DNA of 64,000 nucleotides, taken from contig NZ_JACCBJ010000001.1 in assembly GCF_013408745.1 (NCBI RefSeq), forward strand, positions 868,001-932,000, read 5' to 3'. This document shows, piece after piece, positions 19,599 through 29,746 of this stretch. How positions within the stretch are numbered: position 1 is the first letter of the stretch; every line of letters starts with the position of its first letter. Made by a program: the position numbers and the translations under genes. The stretch is from Leifsonia soli. GTDB lineage: Bacteria; Actinomycetota; Actinomycetes; Actinomycetales; Microbacteriaceae. The notes below the pieces were generated by a model. It was not told the origin of the DNA and made no database searches. It saw nothing but the letters and a program-made list of their open reading frames with translations.

Positions 19599-20017
19599 CC
19601 AGTGCCGTCGAAGAGACCCTCGTCCTCGTCAAGCCGGACGGAGTGGCCCGCGGGCTGACCGGCGAGATCCTGCGCCGGATCGAGGCGAAGGGCTACTCGC
19701 TCGTCGACCTGCGGATGCTGCAGGCCGACCGCGACCTGCTCGCGCAGCACTACGCCGAGCACGAGGGCAAGCCGTTCTACGAGCCGCTGGTCGAGTTCAT
19801 GGAATCCGGCCCCATTGTGGCCATCCGCCTCGCGGGCAACCGCGTGATCGAGGGCTTCCGCTCCCTCGCCGGCGCGACCGACCCGACCACGGCGCTCCCC
19901 GGGACGATCCGCGGCGACCTCGCCCGCGACTGGGGCCTCAAGGTGCAGCAGAACCTCGTGCACGGCTCGGACTCGCCCGAGTCCGCCCAGCGCGAGCTCG
20001 CCCTCTGGTTCGGCTGA
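19595..20017 (+). CDS. ndk: Nucleoside diphosphate kinase
   Basis: Transfers the gamma phosphate from ATP to other NDPs through a phospho-histidine. It has 140 residues. The catalytic residue is His123 in NLVHGSDSPESA, and LVLVKPDGV at the N-terminus is the family start. ATG overlaps the DUF4233 stop by 4 nt. It is the last gene of the ileS unit and is followed by a hairpin terminator. Confidence 0.97.
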   Translation: MTSAVEETLVLVKPDGVARGLTGEILRRIEAKGYSLVDLRMLQADRDLLAQHYAEHEGKPFYEPLVEFMESGPIVAIRLAGNRVIEGFRSLAGATDPTTALPGTIRGDLARDWGLKVQQNLVHGSDSPESAQRELALWFG

Positions 20018-20030
20018 GCCGACACCTACA

Positions 20031-20231
20031 CGAAACGGAGGTGCCCCCCGGCCGCTACGGGCCCGGGCGCCTCCCTTTCGCGCATCCACCGGTGTGCCGG
20101 GTCGGATGCTCCTCCGTTTCCCGCCGCCTTGCGTTTCGCGCGGAAACGGAGGGACATCGGTCAGACACGCCGGGGGAGCGCTGCGAACGGAGGGATACTC
20201 CGAGAAGGAGTGCCCGGAATGCCTCCGTTTC
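20031..20231. repeat. GAAACGGAGG / CCTCCGTTTC repeat mosaic
   Basis: The decamer or a near copy occurs five times: 20032-20041 (+), 20111-20120 (-), 20143-20152 (+), 20185-20193 (+, lacking one A) and 20222-20231 (-). Facing copies form hairpins, the best being 20111-20121 with 20142-20152 (11 bp). The space 20018-20319 between convergent ndk and the VKOR gene holds no ORF I would call. Confidence 0.7.
20037..20078 (+). terminator. Terminator after ndk
   Basis: GGAGGTGCCC (20037-20046) pairs with GGGCGCCTCC (20065-20074), one G-T pair, followed by CTTT. Confidence 0.75.
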
Positions 20232-20319
20232 TCGCGCTGCTTCCCACGGCGCAGACGAGGATTCAGCGCGCCGCCTCCGGTCGGAGAGTAGGCGGGCGGT
20301 CGGTGGCGCCGTGTGGCGA

Positions 20320-20937
20320 TCAGACGAACGCGCGGTGGATCCAGTCGAGCTGGATCTGCGCGAGGATCGCGACGATCGCGTAGCAGACGATCGTGATCAG
20401 CGGCACCCAGCTGTAGAGGGTGCGGAAGACGCGACGCGCCCGCTCCGGCACGGGGATGTTGCCCTCCTTGAGGTTGTAGAGGGTCACCGCCCAGAAGGTC
20501 GGGATCGTCACCGACCAGGTGACCATGCACCAGGGGCACAGCACGTCGAGCACCGTGATGGACTGCGTGATCAGGAAGATGACGAGGATCAGAGCGAGCA
20601 GGACGCCGACGTTGAACGCGATCCAGTACCAGCGGGCGAAGCGCGCGCGGGTGGCCAGCAGGCCGGCCCCAACCGCGATCGTCGCCGTCCAGCCGCCGAG
20701 ACCGAGGATCGGGTTCGGGAAGCCGAGCAGCGATCCCTGCCAGGAGTTCAGGTTCTTGGCGCACCCGATCAGCACGGAGAAGTTGCAGGAGAGCTGCGCG
20801 TCGGGGTCGGCGAGCAGGTGGAACTTGTCCACGGTGAGCATGAACGCCGCCCAGACTCCGATGAGTCCGGCGACGATCAAGAAGACGGCGAGAGCGGTCG
20901 GGCGGCGGTAGGAAACCTCGGCGGGGCTGTCTGGCAC
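20320..20937 (-). CDS. Vitamin K epoxide reductase (VKOR) family membrane oxidoreductase
   Basis: A 205-residue, multi-helix membrane protein that in actinobacteria reoxidises the periplasmic thiol oxidase DsbA, passing electrons to menaquinone. The four VKOR cysteines are present: Cys51 and Cys59 in the first loop and the redox pair Cys134-Pro-Trp-Cys137. No DsbA is adjacent. The only sensible start is the GTG at 20937; it has no usable ribosome site, but CATAAT lies 6 nt before it, so the mRNA is probably leaderless. Confidence 0.88.
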   Translation of the reverse strand: MPDSPAEVSYRRPTALAVFLIVAGLIGVWAAFMLTVDKFHLLADPDAQLSCNFSVLIGCAKNLNSWQGSLLGFPNPILGLGGWTATIAVGAGLLATRARFARWYWIAFNVGVLLALILVIFLITQSITVLDVLCPWCMVTWSVTIPTFWAVTLYNLKEGNIPVPERARRVFRTLYSWVPLITIVCYAIVAILAQIQLDWIHRAFV

Positions 20938-20943
20938 CCTCGG

Positions 20944-20949
20944 ATTATG
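20944..20949 (-). promoter_or_regulatory. Probable leaderless -10 element of the VKOR gene
   Basis: CATAAT on the minus strand, 6 nt before the GTG; one base from the TANNNT pattern seen elsewhere. Confidence 0.45.
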
Positions 20950-20982
20950 GCATGACGTCTGCGTGTCGTCCTGGGAGGAGAC

Positions 20983-21010
20983 TTCGGTCGAGCCGCGCGC
21001 GTGCGATAAT
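20983..21010 (+). promoter_or_regulatory. Predicted rne promoter
   Basis: TTCGGT (20983-20988), 16 bp, then GATAAT (21005-21010). It would start a transcript near 21017, giving a leader of about 230 nt before the rne ATG. Confidence 0.45.
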
Positions 21011-21016
21011 CGTTGC

Positions 21017-21246
21017 AGCAGTCGTCCCGGCCGAGGCCGGGAGCACCGACAGAAGGCTTGAGGGCGCCCTGAGCGTCCGTGAAGAATGCCGGCCGTGATG
21101 GCCGGCGCAGACCATGAGCCGGATGCAGGCCGCGCCACGAGCCCGGCGGTGTCCGCACAGGATTGAGGGAGGCGCCGCTCGCGCCGCCTCCCGACGGAGA
21201 GACCCGGCGAGCGGGCAACCGCCACCGGTCGAGGAGTGCACCAGCG
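21017..21246 (+). ncRNA. Structured 5' leader of RNase E mRNA (candidate cis-regulatory RNA)
   Basis: Three strong hairpins lie in this stretch, which has no ORF of its own: CCCGGC-CGAG-GCCGGG (21026-21041), GCCGGCC with GGCCGGC around GTGAT (21088-21106), and GGGAGGCG with CGCCTCCC (21167-21192). In enterobacteria RNase E controls its own mRNA through its 5' leader; a similar role here is an inference. Confidence 0.45.
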
Positions 21247-23832
21247 ATGGTGGATAACGAAAATATCGACAACACGGACAACAACGACACGGAGACGGGA
21301 GGACGGAAGCGCAAGGGGCTCTTCGGCGCACGACGCGTCGTGAGGAAGCCCTTCCAGGCCGCACAGGCCGACGCCTTCCCGACATCCGCCGAGGACGACG
21401 CACCGGAGGCCGCGCCCGGCGCCCCCGCCGAGGCACCGGAGGCGCCCGCCGCCGACGAAGCGGCGGCGCAGCCGGCCCTCGTCGCCGACGGCGCCCAGCC
21501 GACGGCGGCCGCGATCGAGCCGCCCGCGCTCCCCGACAAGCACGGCGAGCCGGAGGCCCCGGTCGTCGGCGCCGCCGCACCCGGCCTGCCGCCGACGACT
21601 CTGCTGTTCCAGGCGCCGGACGTGCTGCCGCTCCCGCCGCTCCCCGAGGGCGACGAGGAGCCGGCCGGCGGTGTCCGCCGCCGTTCCCGCCGGCGCGCGG
21701 GGGAGTCGCGCGACAACGCGAACGACCCGGCGAACACCGTCGTCAAGGTGCGGACGCCGCGCGAGCCCGAGCTCATCACCGAGCCGCAGAAGGTCAAGGG
21801 CTCCACGCGCCTCGAGGCCAAGAAGCAGCGCCGTCGCGACGGGCGCGACGCCGGCCGCCGCCGCCCGGTGATCACCGAGGCCGAGTTCCTCGCCCGCCGT
21901 GAGTCGGTCGACCGGCAGATGGTGGTCCGCTCGAAGGGCGGCCGCATCCAGATCGGCGTGCTCGAGGACAAGGTGCTCGTCGAGCACTACGTGGCCCGCT
22001 CGCAGGAGGCGTCGCTCATCGGCAACGTCTACCTGGGCCGCGTCCAGAACGTGCTCCCCAGCATGGAGGCCGCGTTCGTCGACATCGGCCGTGGCCGCAA
22101 CGCCGTCCTCTACTCGGGCGAGGTGGACTGGGATGCGGTCGAGACCGGCAACCAGCCGCGCCGCATCGAGCTCGCCCTGAAGCCGGGTGACCGCGTCCTC
22201 GTCCAGGTCACGAAGGACCCGGTCGGACACAAGGGCGCCCGCCTCACCAGCCAGATCTCGCTGCCGGGCCGCTACCTCGTGTACGTGCCGGGCGGATCGA
22301 TGAACGGCATCAGCCGCAAGCTGCCGGACACCGAGCGCTCGCGCCTGAAGAAGATCCTCAAGGAGGTTCTGCCCGAGAACGCCGGCGTCATCGTGCGCAC
22401 CGCCGCGGAGGGCGCCACCGAGGAGCAGCTGACGCTCGACGTCACCCGCCTCACCTCGCAGTGGGCCGACATCAGCACCCGGGTGGAGACCCAGCAGGCG
22501 CCCGCGCTGCTGCACAGCGAGCCGGACCTCCTGATCAAGATCATCCGCGACGTCTTCAACGAGGACTTCCAGAAGCTCGTCATCGCCGGCGACGACGCGC
22601 GCCAGACGATCGAGAACTACCTGCGCCAGGTCGCCCCCGACCTGCTCGACCGGGTCGAGCCGTACACGGGGGAGCGCGACGCGTTCGACGAGTACCGCAT
22701 CACCGAGCAGATCGAGAAGGCGCTCGAGCGCAAGGTGTGGCTCCCGTCCGGCGGCTCGCTGGTCATCGACCGCACAGAGGCCATGACCGTGGTCGACGTC
22801 AACACCGGCAAGTTCGTCGGCTCCGGCGGCAACCTCGAGGAGACGGTCACCAAGAACAACCTGGAGGCGGCGGAGGAGATCGTCCGCCAGCTCCGGCTGC
22901 GCGACATCGGCGGCATCATCGTCGTCGACTTCATCGACATGGTCCTGGAGTCGAACCGCGACCTCGTGCTCCGCCGCCTGGTGGAGTGCCTGAGCCGCGA
23001 CCGGACGAAGCACCAGGTCGCCGAGGTCACCTCGCTCGGTCTCGTGCAGATGACGCGCAAGAAGCTCGGCCTCGGACTGCTGGAGACCTTCAGCGAGGCG
23101 TGCGAGGTCTGCGCCGGCCGCGGCGTGATCGTCCACCACGACCCGGTCGTGAAGCACCGTCAGCCGCAGCAGCAGCAGCAGCCGAACGAGCGTCGCCGCG
23201 GTCGCGGTGCCAACGCGGGCGGCGGTAACGGCGGATCCAACAGCGGAACCACCGGCAACGGCTCGAACGCCGCTGCCGGCCACAACGGAACGCACGCCAT
23301 CACGGACGACGCGAAGAACGCGCTCGCCAAGATCGCGGCGTCGACCATCCACCACGACGAGGCCACGGCCGCCGAGGGTGCTGCGTCGGCGGAGGCCGAG
23401 GAGATCAGCGTGACCGAGGTCGTCCTGACCGAGGTCACCGCTACGAAGAAGCGCCGCCGGAAGGGCAAGGGCGGAGCCGACCGGCAGCAGCCAGAGGCCG
23501 CCCCGGCCGACGAGGCGCTGAACGGATCGGGTTCAGGCGACAGCGCCGGCACCGAGCAGCCAGAGGGGGACGAGCAGCCCGAGGGGGACGCGCAGCAGGC
23601 TGAGGCGTCCGAGCCGGCCGCCGAGCCGATCCTCCCGCTCCTCGACCTGCCGGAGCCGGCGGAGGTGCGCCCGCCCGCGGTGCGCCCGTCGCCGGAAGAG
23701 GCGGAGCTGCTGCTCGGCTCCGTCCTCGAGGCGCTTCCGCAGCCGAAGGAGCCCGGTCAGGGCCGCAACCGCAGCCGCCGTGCGAGCACGACGGTCATCG
23801 CCGGGGGCGAGCTCGCGCCGAAGGGCGAGTAG
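21247..23832 (+). CDS. rne: Ribonuclease E/G family endoribonuclease
   Basis: Endonuclease of 861 residues for mRNA decay and rRNA/tRNA processing. An acidic then Ala/Pro-rich N-terminal extension of about 200 residues precedes the S1 domain (GNVYLGRVQNVLPSMEAAFV). The catalytic Asp residues are probably Asp517 (VVDVNTG) and Asp561 (VVDFIDM), and the zinc-link cysteines are Cys619 and Cys622 (CEVCAGRG). A low-complexity C-terminal tail of about 220 residues, rich in Gln, Asn, Glu and Ala, follows; in relatives both extensions recruit partners and RNA. ATG 21247 has GAGGAG 11 nt before it. Confidence 0.93.
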   Translation: MVDNENIDNTDNNDTETGGRKRKGLFGARRVVRKPFQAAQADAFPTSAEDDAPEAAPGAPAEAPEAPAADEAAAQPALVADGAQPTAAAIEPPALPDKHGEPEAPVVGAAAPGLPPTTLLFQAPDVLPLPPLPEGDEEPAGGVRRRSRRRAGESRDNANDPANTVVKVRTPREPELITEPQKVKGSTRLEAKKQRRRDGRDAGRRRPVITEAEFLARRESVDRQMVVRSKGGRIQIGVLEDKVLVEHYVARSQEASLIGNVYLGRVQNVLPSMEAAFVDIGRGRNAVLYSGEVDWDAVETGNQPRRIELALKPGDRVLVQVTKDPVGHKGARLTSQISLPGRYLVYVPGGSMNGISRKLPDTERSRLKKILKEVLPENAGVIVRTAAEGATEEQLTLDVTRLTSQWADISTRVETQQAPALLHSEPDLLIKIIRDVFNEDFQKLVIAGDDARQTIENYLRQVAPDLLDRVEPYTGERDAFDEYRITEQIEKALERKVWLPSGGSLVIDRTEAMTVVDVNTGKFVGSGGNLEETVTKNNLEAAEEIVRQLRLRDIGGIIVVDFIDMVLESNRDLVLRRLVECLSRDRTKHQVAEVTSLGLVQMTRKKLGLGLLETFSEACEVCAGRGVIVHHDPVVKHRQPQQQQQPNERRRGRGANAGGGNGGSNSGTTGNGSNAAAGHNGTHAITDDAKNALAKIAASTIHHDEATAAEGAASAEAEEISVTEVVLTEVTATKKRRRKGKGGADRQQPEAAPADEALNGSGSGDSAGTEQPEGDEQPEGDAQQAEASEPAAEPILPLLDLPEPAEVRPPAVRPSPEEAELLLGSVLEALPQPKEPGQGRNRSRRASTTVIAGGELAPKGE

Positions 23833-23859
23833 CCCGGAGCACCGGACGCGGAGCAGCGA

Positions 23860-23880
23860 CCGGCACGCCGTCAGTGCCGA
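23860..23880. terminator. Small hairpin between convergent rne and DUF4031 gene
   Basis: CGGCAC (23861-23866) pairs with GTGCCG (23874-23879); the DUF4031 stop codon lies in the loop. Confidence 0.4.
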
Positions 23881-24149
23881 CGGCGGACCCGGTCGCGCGC
23901 CCGCACGCGCAGCCCGCTCGCGATGAGCCGCGACACCAGCTCCTTGCCGGAGACGGGATGCGCCCCCGCGGCCACGAGCTCGTCGTAGCGGCGGTCCGGC
24001 ACGTCGTAGTGGTCGACGTCGAAGGCCCGGCGCTGGATGTCGTTCGCCGCGGCGAAGGCGTGCAGCTCGTCGAGCGATGCGTCGCTGACCAGATGCGACC
24101 ACAACATGCCGTGGGCCGGCCATGCGGGGGGATCGATCAGGACCGTCAT
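23871..24149 (-). CDS. DUF4031 domain protein
   Basis: A 92-residue protein (MTVLIDPPAWPAHGMLWSHL) ending in an Arg/His-rich tail. Conserved-looking D-H-Y-D and Y-D-E-L segments are typical of DUF4031, whose function is unknown. There is no ribosome site; TAGAAT lies 6 nt before the ATG, so it is probably leaderless. A perfect 12-bp palindrome (24162-24173) abuts the promoter. Confidence 0.85.
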   Translation of the reverse strand: MTVLIDPPAWPAHGMLWSHLVSDASLDELHAFAAANDIQRRAFDVDHYDVPDRRYDELVAAGAHPVSGKELVSRLIASGLRVRARDRVRRRH

Positions 24150-24155
24150 AGAATG

Positions 24156-24173
24156 ATTCTAGGAACCGGTTCC
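24156..24173 (-). promoter_or_regulatory. Leaderless -10 of the DUF4031 gene with adjoining palindrome
   Basis: Minus-strand TAGAAT (24156-24161) is 6 nt before the start. The palindrome GGAACCGGTTCC (24162-24173) touches it directly and could be a repressor site. Confidence 0.55.
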
Positions 24174-24237
24174 GCAGTCGGAGCCGGACGGTCCCGGGGC
24201 CCGGAACGGTGTCGCCACCGTGATGACGGCCGCTGAA

Positions 24238-24266
24238 TTGACGGTCTGTCGGGCGTCGGGTAAAGT
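24238..24266 (+). promoter_or_regulatory. rplU-rpmA promoter
   Basis: TTGACG (24238-24243), 17 bp, TAAAGT (24261-24266). This is the most consensus-like promoter in the window and predicts a leader of about 165 nt. Confidence 0.7.
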
Positions 24267-24272
24267 TGACCG

Positions 24273-24438
24273 TTGGTGTGTGCCGGGTGTGACCCGCGCA
24301 GCCATCATGGTTTTCTGAGAGCAGCCGGGAGCATGTCGCTACCGGCGGGACTCGCCAGTGACTTCCAAACAGTTGAAGAAGCAGGACCAGGTCCGCGGCA
24401 GCGCCGGGAACTGTTCCCCGACGAAAAGGTACTGACAA
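24273..24438 (+). ncRNA. rplU leader RNA with alternative pairings (candidate L21 leader)
   Basis: The untranslated leader holds a small hairpin GGGAA-CTG-TTCCC (24406-24418) just before the ribosome site AAAAGG (24424-24429). A segment upstream, AACAGTT (24368-24374), is complementary to AACTGTT (24409-24415), so the two pairings exclude each other. Autoregulatory L21 leaders are known in other phyla; a switch here is an inference. Confidence 0.35.
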
Positions 24439-24747
24439 GTGGTTTACGCAGTTGTGCGCGCCGGTGGCCGGCAGGAGAAGGTCGAGGTCGGCACCATCGT
24501 GACGATGGACCGTATCAAGGCCGACAAGGACGGCAAGGTCGTGCTCGCGCCGGTGCTGCTGGTCGACGGTGACAAGATCACCTCCGACGCCAAGTCGCTC
24601 GCGAAGGTCACCGTGACCGCCGAGGTCCTCGGCGACCTCCGCGGCCCGAAGATCGTCATCCAGAAGTTCAAGAACAAGACCGGCTACAAGAAGCGTCAGG
24701 GCCACCGCCAGGAGCTCACGCGCGTCAAGATCACCGGCATCAAGTAG
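24439..24747 (+). CDS. rplU: 50S ribosomal protein L21
   Basis: Ribosomal protein of 102 residues that binds 23S r[23 protein letters not shown] and the C-terminal KKRQGHRQ segment are standard L21. GTG start with AAAAGG 9 nt before it. It is followed 26 bp later by rpmA, the usual pair. Confidence 0.97.
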   Translation: MVYAVVRAGGRQEKVEVGTIVTMDRIKADKDGKVVLAPVLLVDGDKITSDAKSLAKVTVTAEVLGDLRGPKIVIQKFKNKTGYKKRQGHRQELTRVKITGIK

Positions 24748-24773
24748 CCGACGGCTCTCGAGGAGAAGACACC

Positions 24774-25031
24774 ATGGCACACAAAAAGGGAGCGAGCTCC
24801 ACTCGCAACGGCCGCGACTCCAACGCGCAGCGCCTCGGCGTGAAGCGCTTCGGCGGCCAGACCGTCAACGCGGGCGAGATCCTGGTCCGCCAGCGCGGCA
24901 CCCACTTCCACCCCGGCGTGAACGTCGGCCGTGGCGGTGACGACACGCTGTTCGCCCTCGCCGCCGGCGCGGTCGAGTTCGGCACCAAGGGCGGCCGCAA
25001 GGTCGTCAACATCGTGGCGGCCGAGGCCTGA
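24774..25031 (+). CDS. rpmA: 50S ribosomal protein L27
   Basis: Ribosomal protein of 85 residues near the peptidyl-transferase centre. It starts [16 protein letters not shown] with no cleavable N-terminal extension of the Firmicutes type. GAGGAG precedes the ATG. Confidence 0.97.
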   Translation: MAHKKGASSTRNGRDSNAQRLGVKRFGGQTVNAGEILVRQRGTHFHPGVNVGRGGDDTLFALAAGAVEFGTKGGRKVVNIVAAEA

Positions 25032-25057
25032 GCCTCGACCACGAGCACCACTCTTCC

Positions 25058-25085
25058 GGATGGGCGGGCTTCGGCCCGCCCATCC
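25058..25085 (+). terminator. Terminator between rpmA and obgE
   Basis: A perfect 12-bp stem, GGATGGGCGGGC with its complement, closed by a TTCG tetraloop. The T-run is poor, so it may only reduce readthrough into obgE, whose start is 35 nt on. Confidence 0.75.
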
Positions 25086-25110
25086 GCCGTTTCAGCACCA
25101 CAAGCAGTAG

Positions 25111-27551
<2,441 letters not shown>

Positions 27552-27560
27552 AATCGACGC

Positions 27561-28841
27561 ATGTCCTCGCTGACCGGTGCGCTGCCCACGGCCGCGCTCT
27601 CCCTGCACGAACGTCTCGCCGCCGCCAAGACGGCGTCGCGCGACCTGGCGATCGCCGACACGGACCGCAAGAACCGCGCGCTGCGCGCCATCGCCGACGG
27701 CGTGCTGGCGGCCTCAGATGACATCCTCTCCGCCAACGAGCTCGACCTGGCGAACGGCCGCGAGGACGGCCTCACCACCGGTCTTCTCGACCGGCTGACC
27801 CTCACCCCGGCGCGACTGCAGGGCCTGGCGGATGCGGTCCTCCAGATCGTCGGCCTGACGGACCCGGTCGGCGAGGCCGTCCGCGGCAGCTCGCTGCCCA
27901 ACGGTGTCAAGATCACGCAGGTGCGCGTGCCGTTCGGCGTCGTCGGCGCGATCTACGAGGCGCGCCCGAACGTCACCATCGACATCGCCGCACTCGCGAT
28001 CAAGAGCGGCAACGCCGCGGTGCTGCGCGGTGGCAGCGCTGCCATCGAGACCAACCGCGTGCTCGTCCGGGTGATCCAGCAGGCGCTGGCGAGCGCCGGA
28101 CTCCCGGCCGACGCCGTCCAGACGATCGACGACTTCGGCCGAGAGGGCGCCGCCGAGCTGATGACGGCGCGCGGCTTCGTCGACGTGCTCATCCCGCGGG
28201 GGAGCGCCGACCTCATCCAGGCCGTCGTGACGCAGTCGACGGTCCCCGTGATCGAGACCGGAGCCGGGGTCGTCCACGTGCTGCTCGACGAGTCGGCCCG
28301 TGAGGACTGGGCCGTCGACATCGTCCGCAACGCCAAGGTGCAGCGGCCGAGCGTGTGCAATGCGGTCGAGACGCTGCTCGTGCACCGCGCGGCCGCCGAA
28401 CGGCTGCTGCCTCCCGTGCTCTCCGCGCTCCGCGCCGAGGGTGTCACGATCCACGCCGACGAGCGCGCCCTGCCGTTCGCTCCGGACGCGGTGCCGGTGA
28501 CGGACGAGGACTACGCCACCGAGCACATGAGCCTCGACATCTCGGTGAAGGTGGTCGACGACCTCGACGAGGCGATGGAGCACATCCGCCGCTACTCCAC
28601 CCAGCACACGGAGTCGATCATCACGAACGACCTGCAGAACGCCGAGCGGTTCCTCGCCGAGGTCGACTCCGCGGTCGTGATGGTCAACGCATCGACGCGC
28701 TTCACCGACGGCGGCGAGTTCGGGTTCGGCGCAGAGGTCGGCATCTCGACGCAGAAGCTGCACGCGCGCGGGCCGATGGGTCTCCCCGAGCTGACCAGCA
28801 CCAAGTGGATCGTCCGCGGGTCCGGCCAGGTCCGGGCGTGA
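27561..28841 (+). CDS. proA: Glutamate-5-semialdehyde dehydrogenase (gamma-glutamyl phosphate reductase)
   Basis: Second enzyme of proline synthesis, NADPH-dependent. It has 426 residues. The catalytic cysteine is Cys266 in QRPSVCNAVETLL, and PFGVVGAIYEARPNVT is the family signature. It starts 9 nt after the proB stop, and its own -10-like TAGAAT suggests extra leaderless transcription in addition to readthrough. Confidence 0.96.
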   Translation: MSSLTGALPTAALSLHERLAAAKTASRDLAIADTDRKNRALRAIADGVLAASDDILSANELDLANGREDGLTTGLLDRLTLTPARLQGLADAVLQIVGLTDPVGEAVRGSSLPNGVKITQVRVPFGVVGAIYEARPNVTIDIAALAIKSGNAAVLRGGSAAIETNRVLVRVIQQALASAGLPADAVQTIDDFGREGAAELMTARGFVDVLIPRGSADLIQAVVTQSTVPVIETGAGVVHVLLDESAREDWAVDIVRNAKVQRPSVCNAVETLLVHRAAAERLLPPVLSALRAEGVTIHADERALPFAPDAVPVTDEDYATEHMSLDISVKVVDDLDEAMEHIRRYSTQHTESIITNDLQNAERFLAEVDSAVVMVNASTRFTDGGEFGFGAEVGISTQKLHARGPMGLPELTSTKWIVRGSGQVRA

Positions 28842-28894
28842 CCGACCGCTAGACTTGACGACGGGCCGACGGCCCCGAGAAAGGATCACGCACG

Positions 28895-29131
28895 ATGACA
28901 TTCCTGACGACCGTCCTCGCCGAGGCGGAGACCCACGTCGAACTGCCGATGCCCACCTGGGCGTTCGGCGCGATCGCCATCGTCATCTTCATCGCACTCG
29001 TCTTCGTCGTGTGGAGCTTCCGGGATGTCGCCAACCGGCACAGCCACCGCTCCGCTCCCGACGCCGCCGCCCACGCGGGCGCTCCGGGCGCCACGCACCA
29101 CGGCACCGGCCACCCGACGCAGGGGCACTGA
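28895..29131 (+). CDS. Small single-span membrane protein with His-rich tail
   Basis: A 78-residue protein. One membrane segment (about 23-43, WAFGAIAIVIFIALVFVVWS) is followed by a tail with nine His among Ala, Gly and Thr. AGAAAGG lies before the ATG, and TAGACT at about 28851 could be the -10. It sits between proA and nadD. I do not recognise a function; the His-rich tail might bind metal, which is a guess. Confidence 0.75.
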   Translation: MTFLTTVLAEAETHVELPMPTWAFGAIAIVIFIALVFVVWSFRDVANRHSHRSAPDAAAHAGAPGATHHGTGHPTQGH

Positions 29132-29143
29132 GCCGACCCGGGC

Positions 29144-29746
29144 ATGGAGCTGAAGGAGACGGGCCGGCCGCGGATCGGTGTGATGGGCGGCACGTTCGAC
29201 CCCATCCACCACGGCCACCTGGTCGCCGCCAGCGAAGTCGCCCAGTCGTTCGACCTCGATGAGGTCATCTTCGTCCCGACCGGCCAGCCCTGGCAGAAGG
29301 GCGCGGTCACCCCGCCGGAGCACCGCTACCTGATGACGGTGATCGCGACCGCATCCAACCCGCGGTTCACCGTCAGCCGCGTCGACATCGACCGGGTCGG
29401 CCCCACCTACACCATCGACACGCTGCGCGATCTGCACCGCGAGCGGCCGGACGCCGAGCTGTTCTTCATCACCGGTGCCGACGCCATCGCGCAGATCCTC
29501 AGCTGGCGCGACGTCGCGGAGCTCTGGGAGCTCGCGCACTTCGTCGCTGTGAGTCGCCCGGGACATGACTTGAGTATTTCTGGATTGCCGGAGCAAGACG
29601 TAAGCTTGTTGGAAGTTCCGGCCCTGGCGATCTCGTCGACCGATTGCCGGAGCCGGGTGAGCAGGGGATTCCCGGTGTGGTACCTGGTGCCGGACGGGGT
29701 TGTTCAATACATCTCCAAACACCATCTGTATCGGAGCGTGGCATGA
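29144..29746 (+). CDS. nadD: Nicotinate-nucleotide adenylyltransferase
   Basis: Makes nicotinate adenine dinucleotide in NAD synthesis. It has 200 residues. The nucleotidyltransferase motif is [12 protein letters not shown] (15-26) and the second is ISSTDCRSR near 163. Codons 143-158 use a run of codons that are rare in this genome (TTG, AGT, ATT, TCT, CAA, GTA, GAA, GTT), a clear break from neighbouring sequence, and the last 15 codons are also unusually AT-rich. The stop overlaps the next start by 4 nt. Confidence 0.95.
   Translation: MELKETGRPRIGVMGGTFDPIHHGHLVAASEVAQSFDLDEVIFVPTGQPWQKGAVTPPEHRYLMTVIATASNPRFTVSRVDIDRVGPTYTIDTLRDLHRERPDAELFFITGADAIAQILSWRDVAELWELAHFVAVSRPGHDLSISGLPEQDVSLLEVPALAISSTDCRSRVSRGFPVWYLVPDGVVQYISKHHLYRSVA

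Noticed and set aside
20320..23355. 1011-codon frame reaching from the VKOR gene through rne on the minus strand
   Set aside because: Only the last 205 codons are a real protein; the rest is opposite rne.
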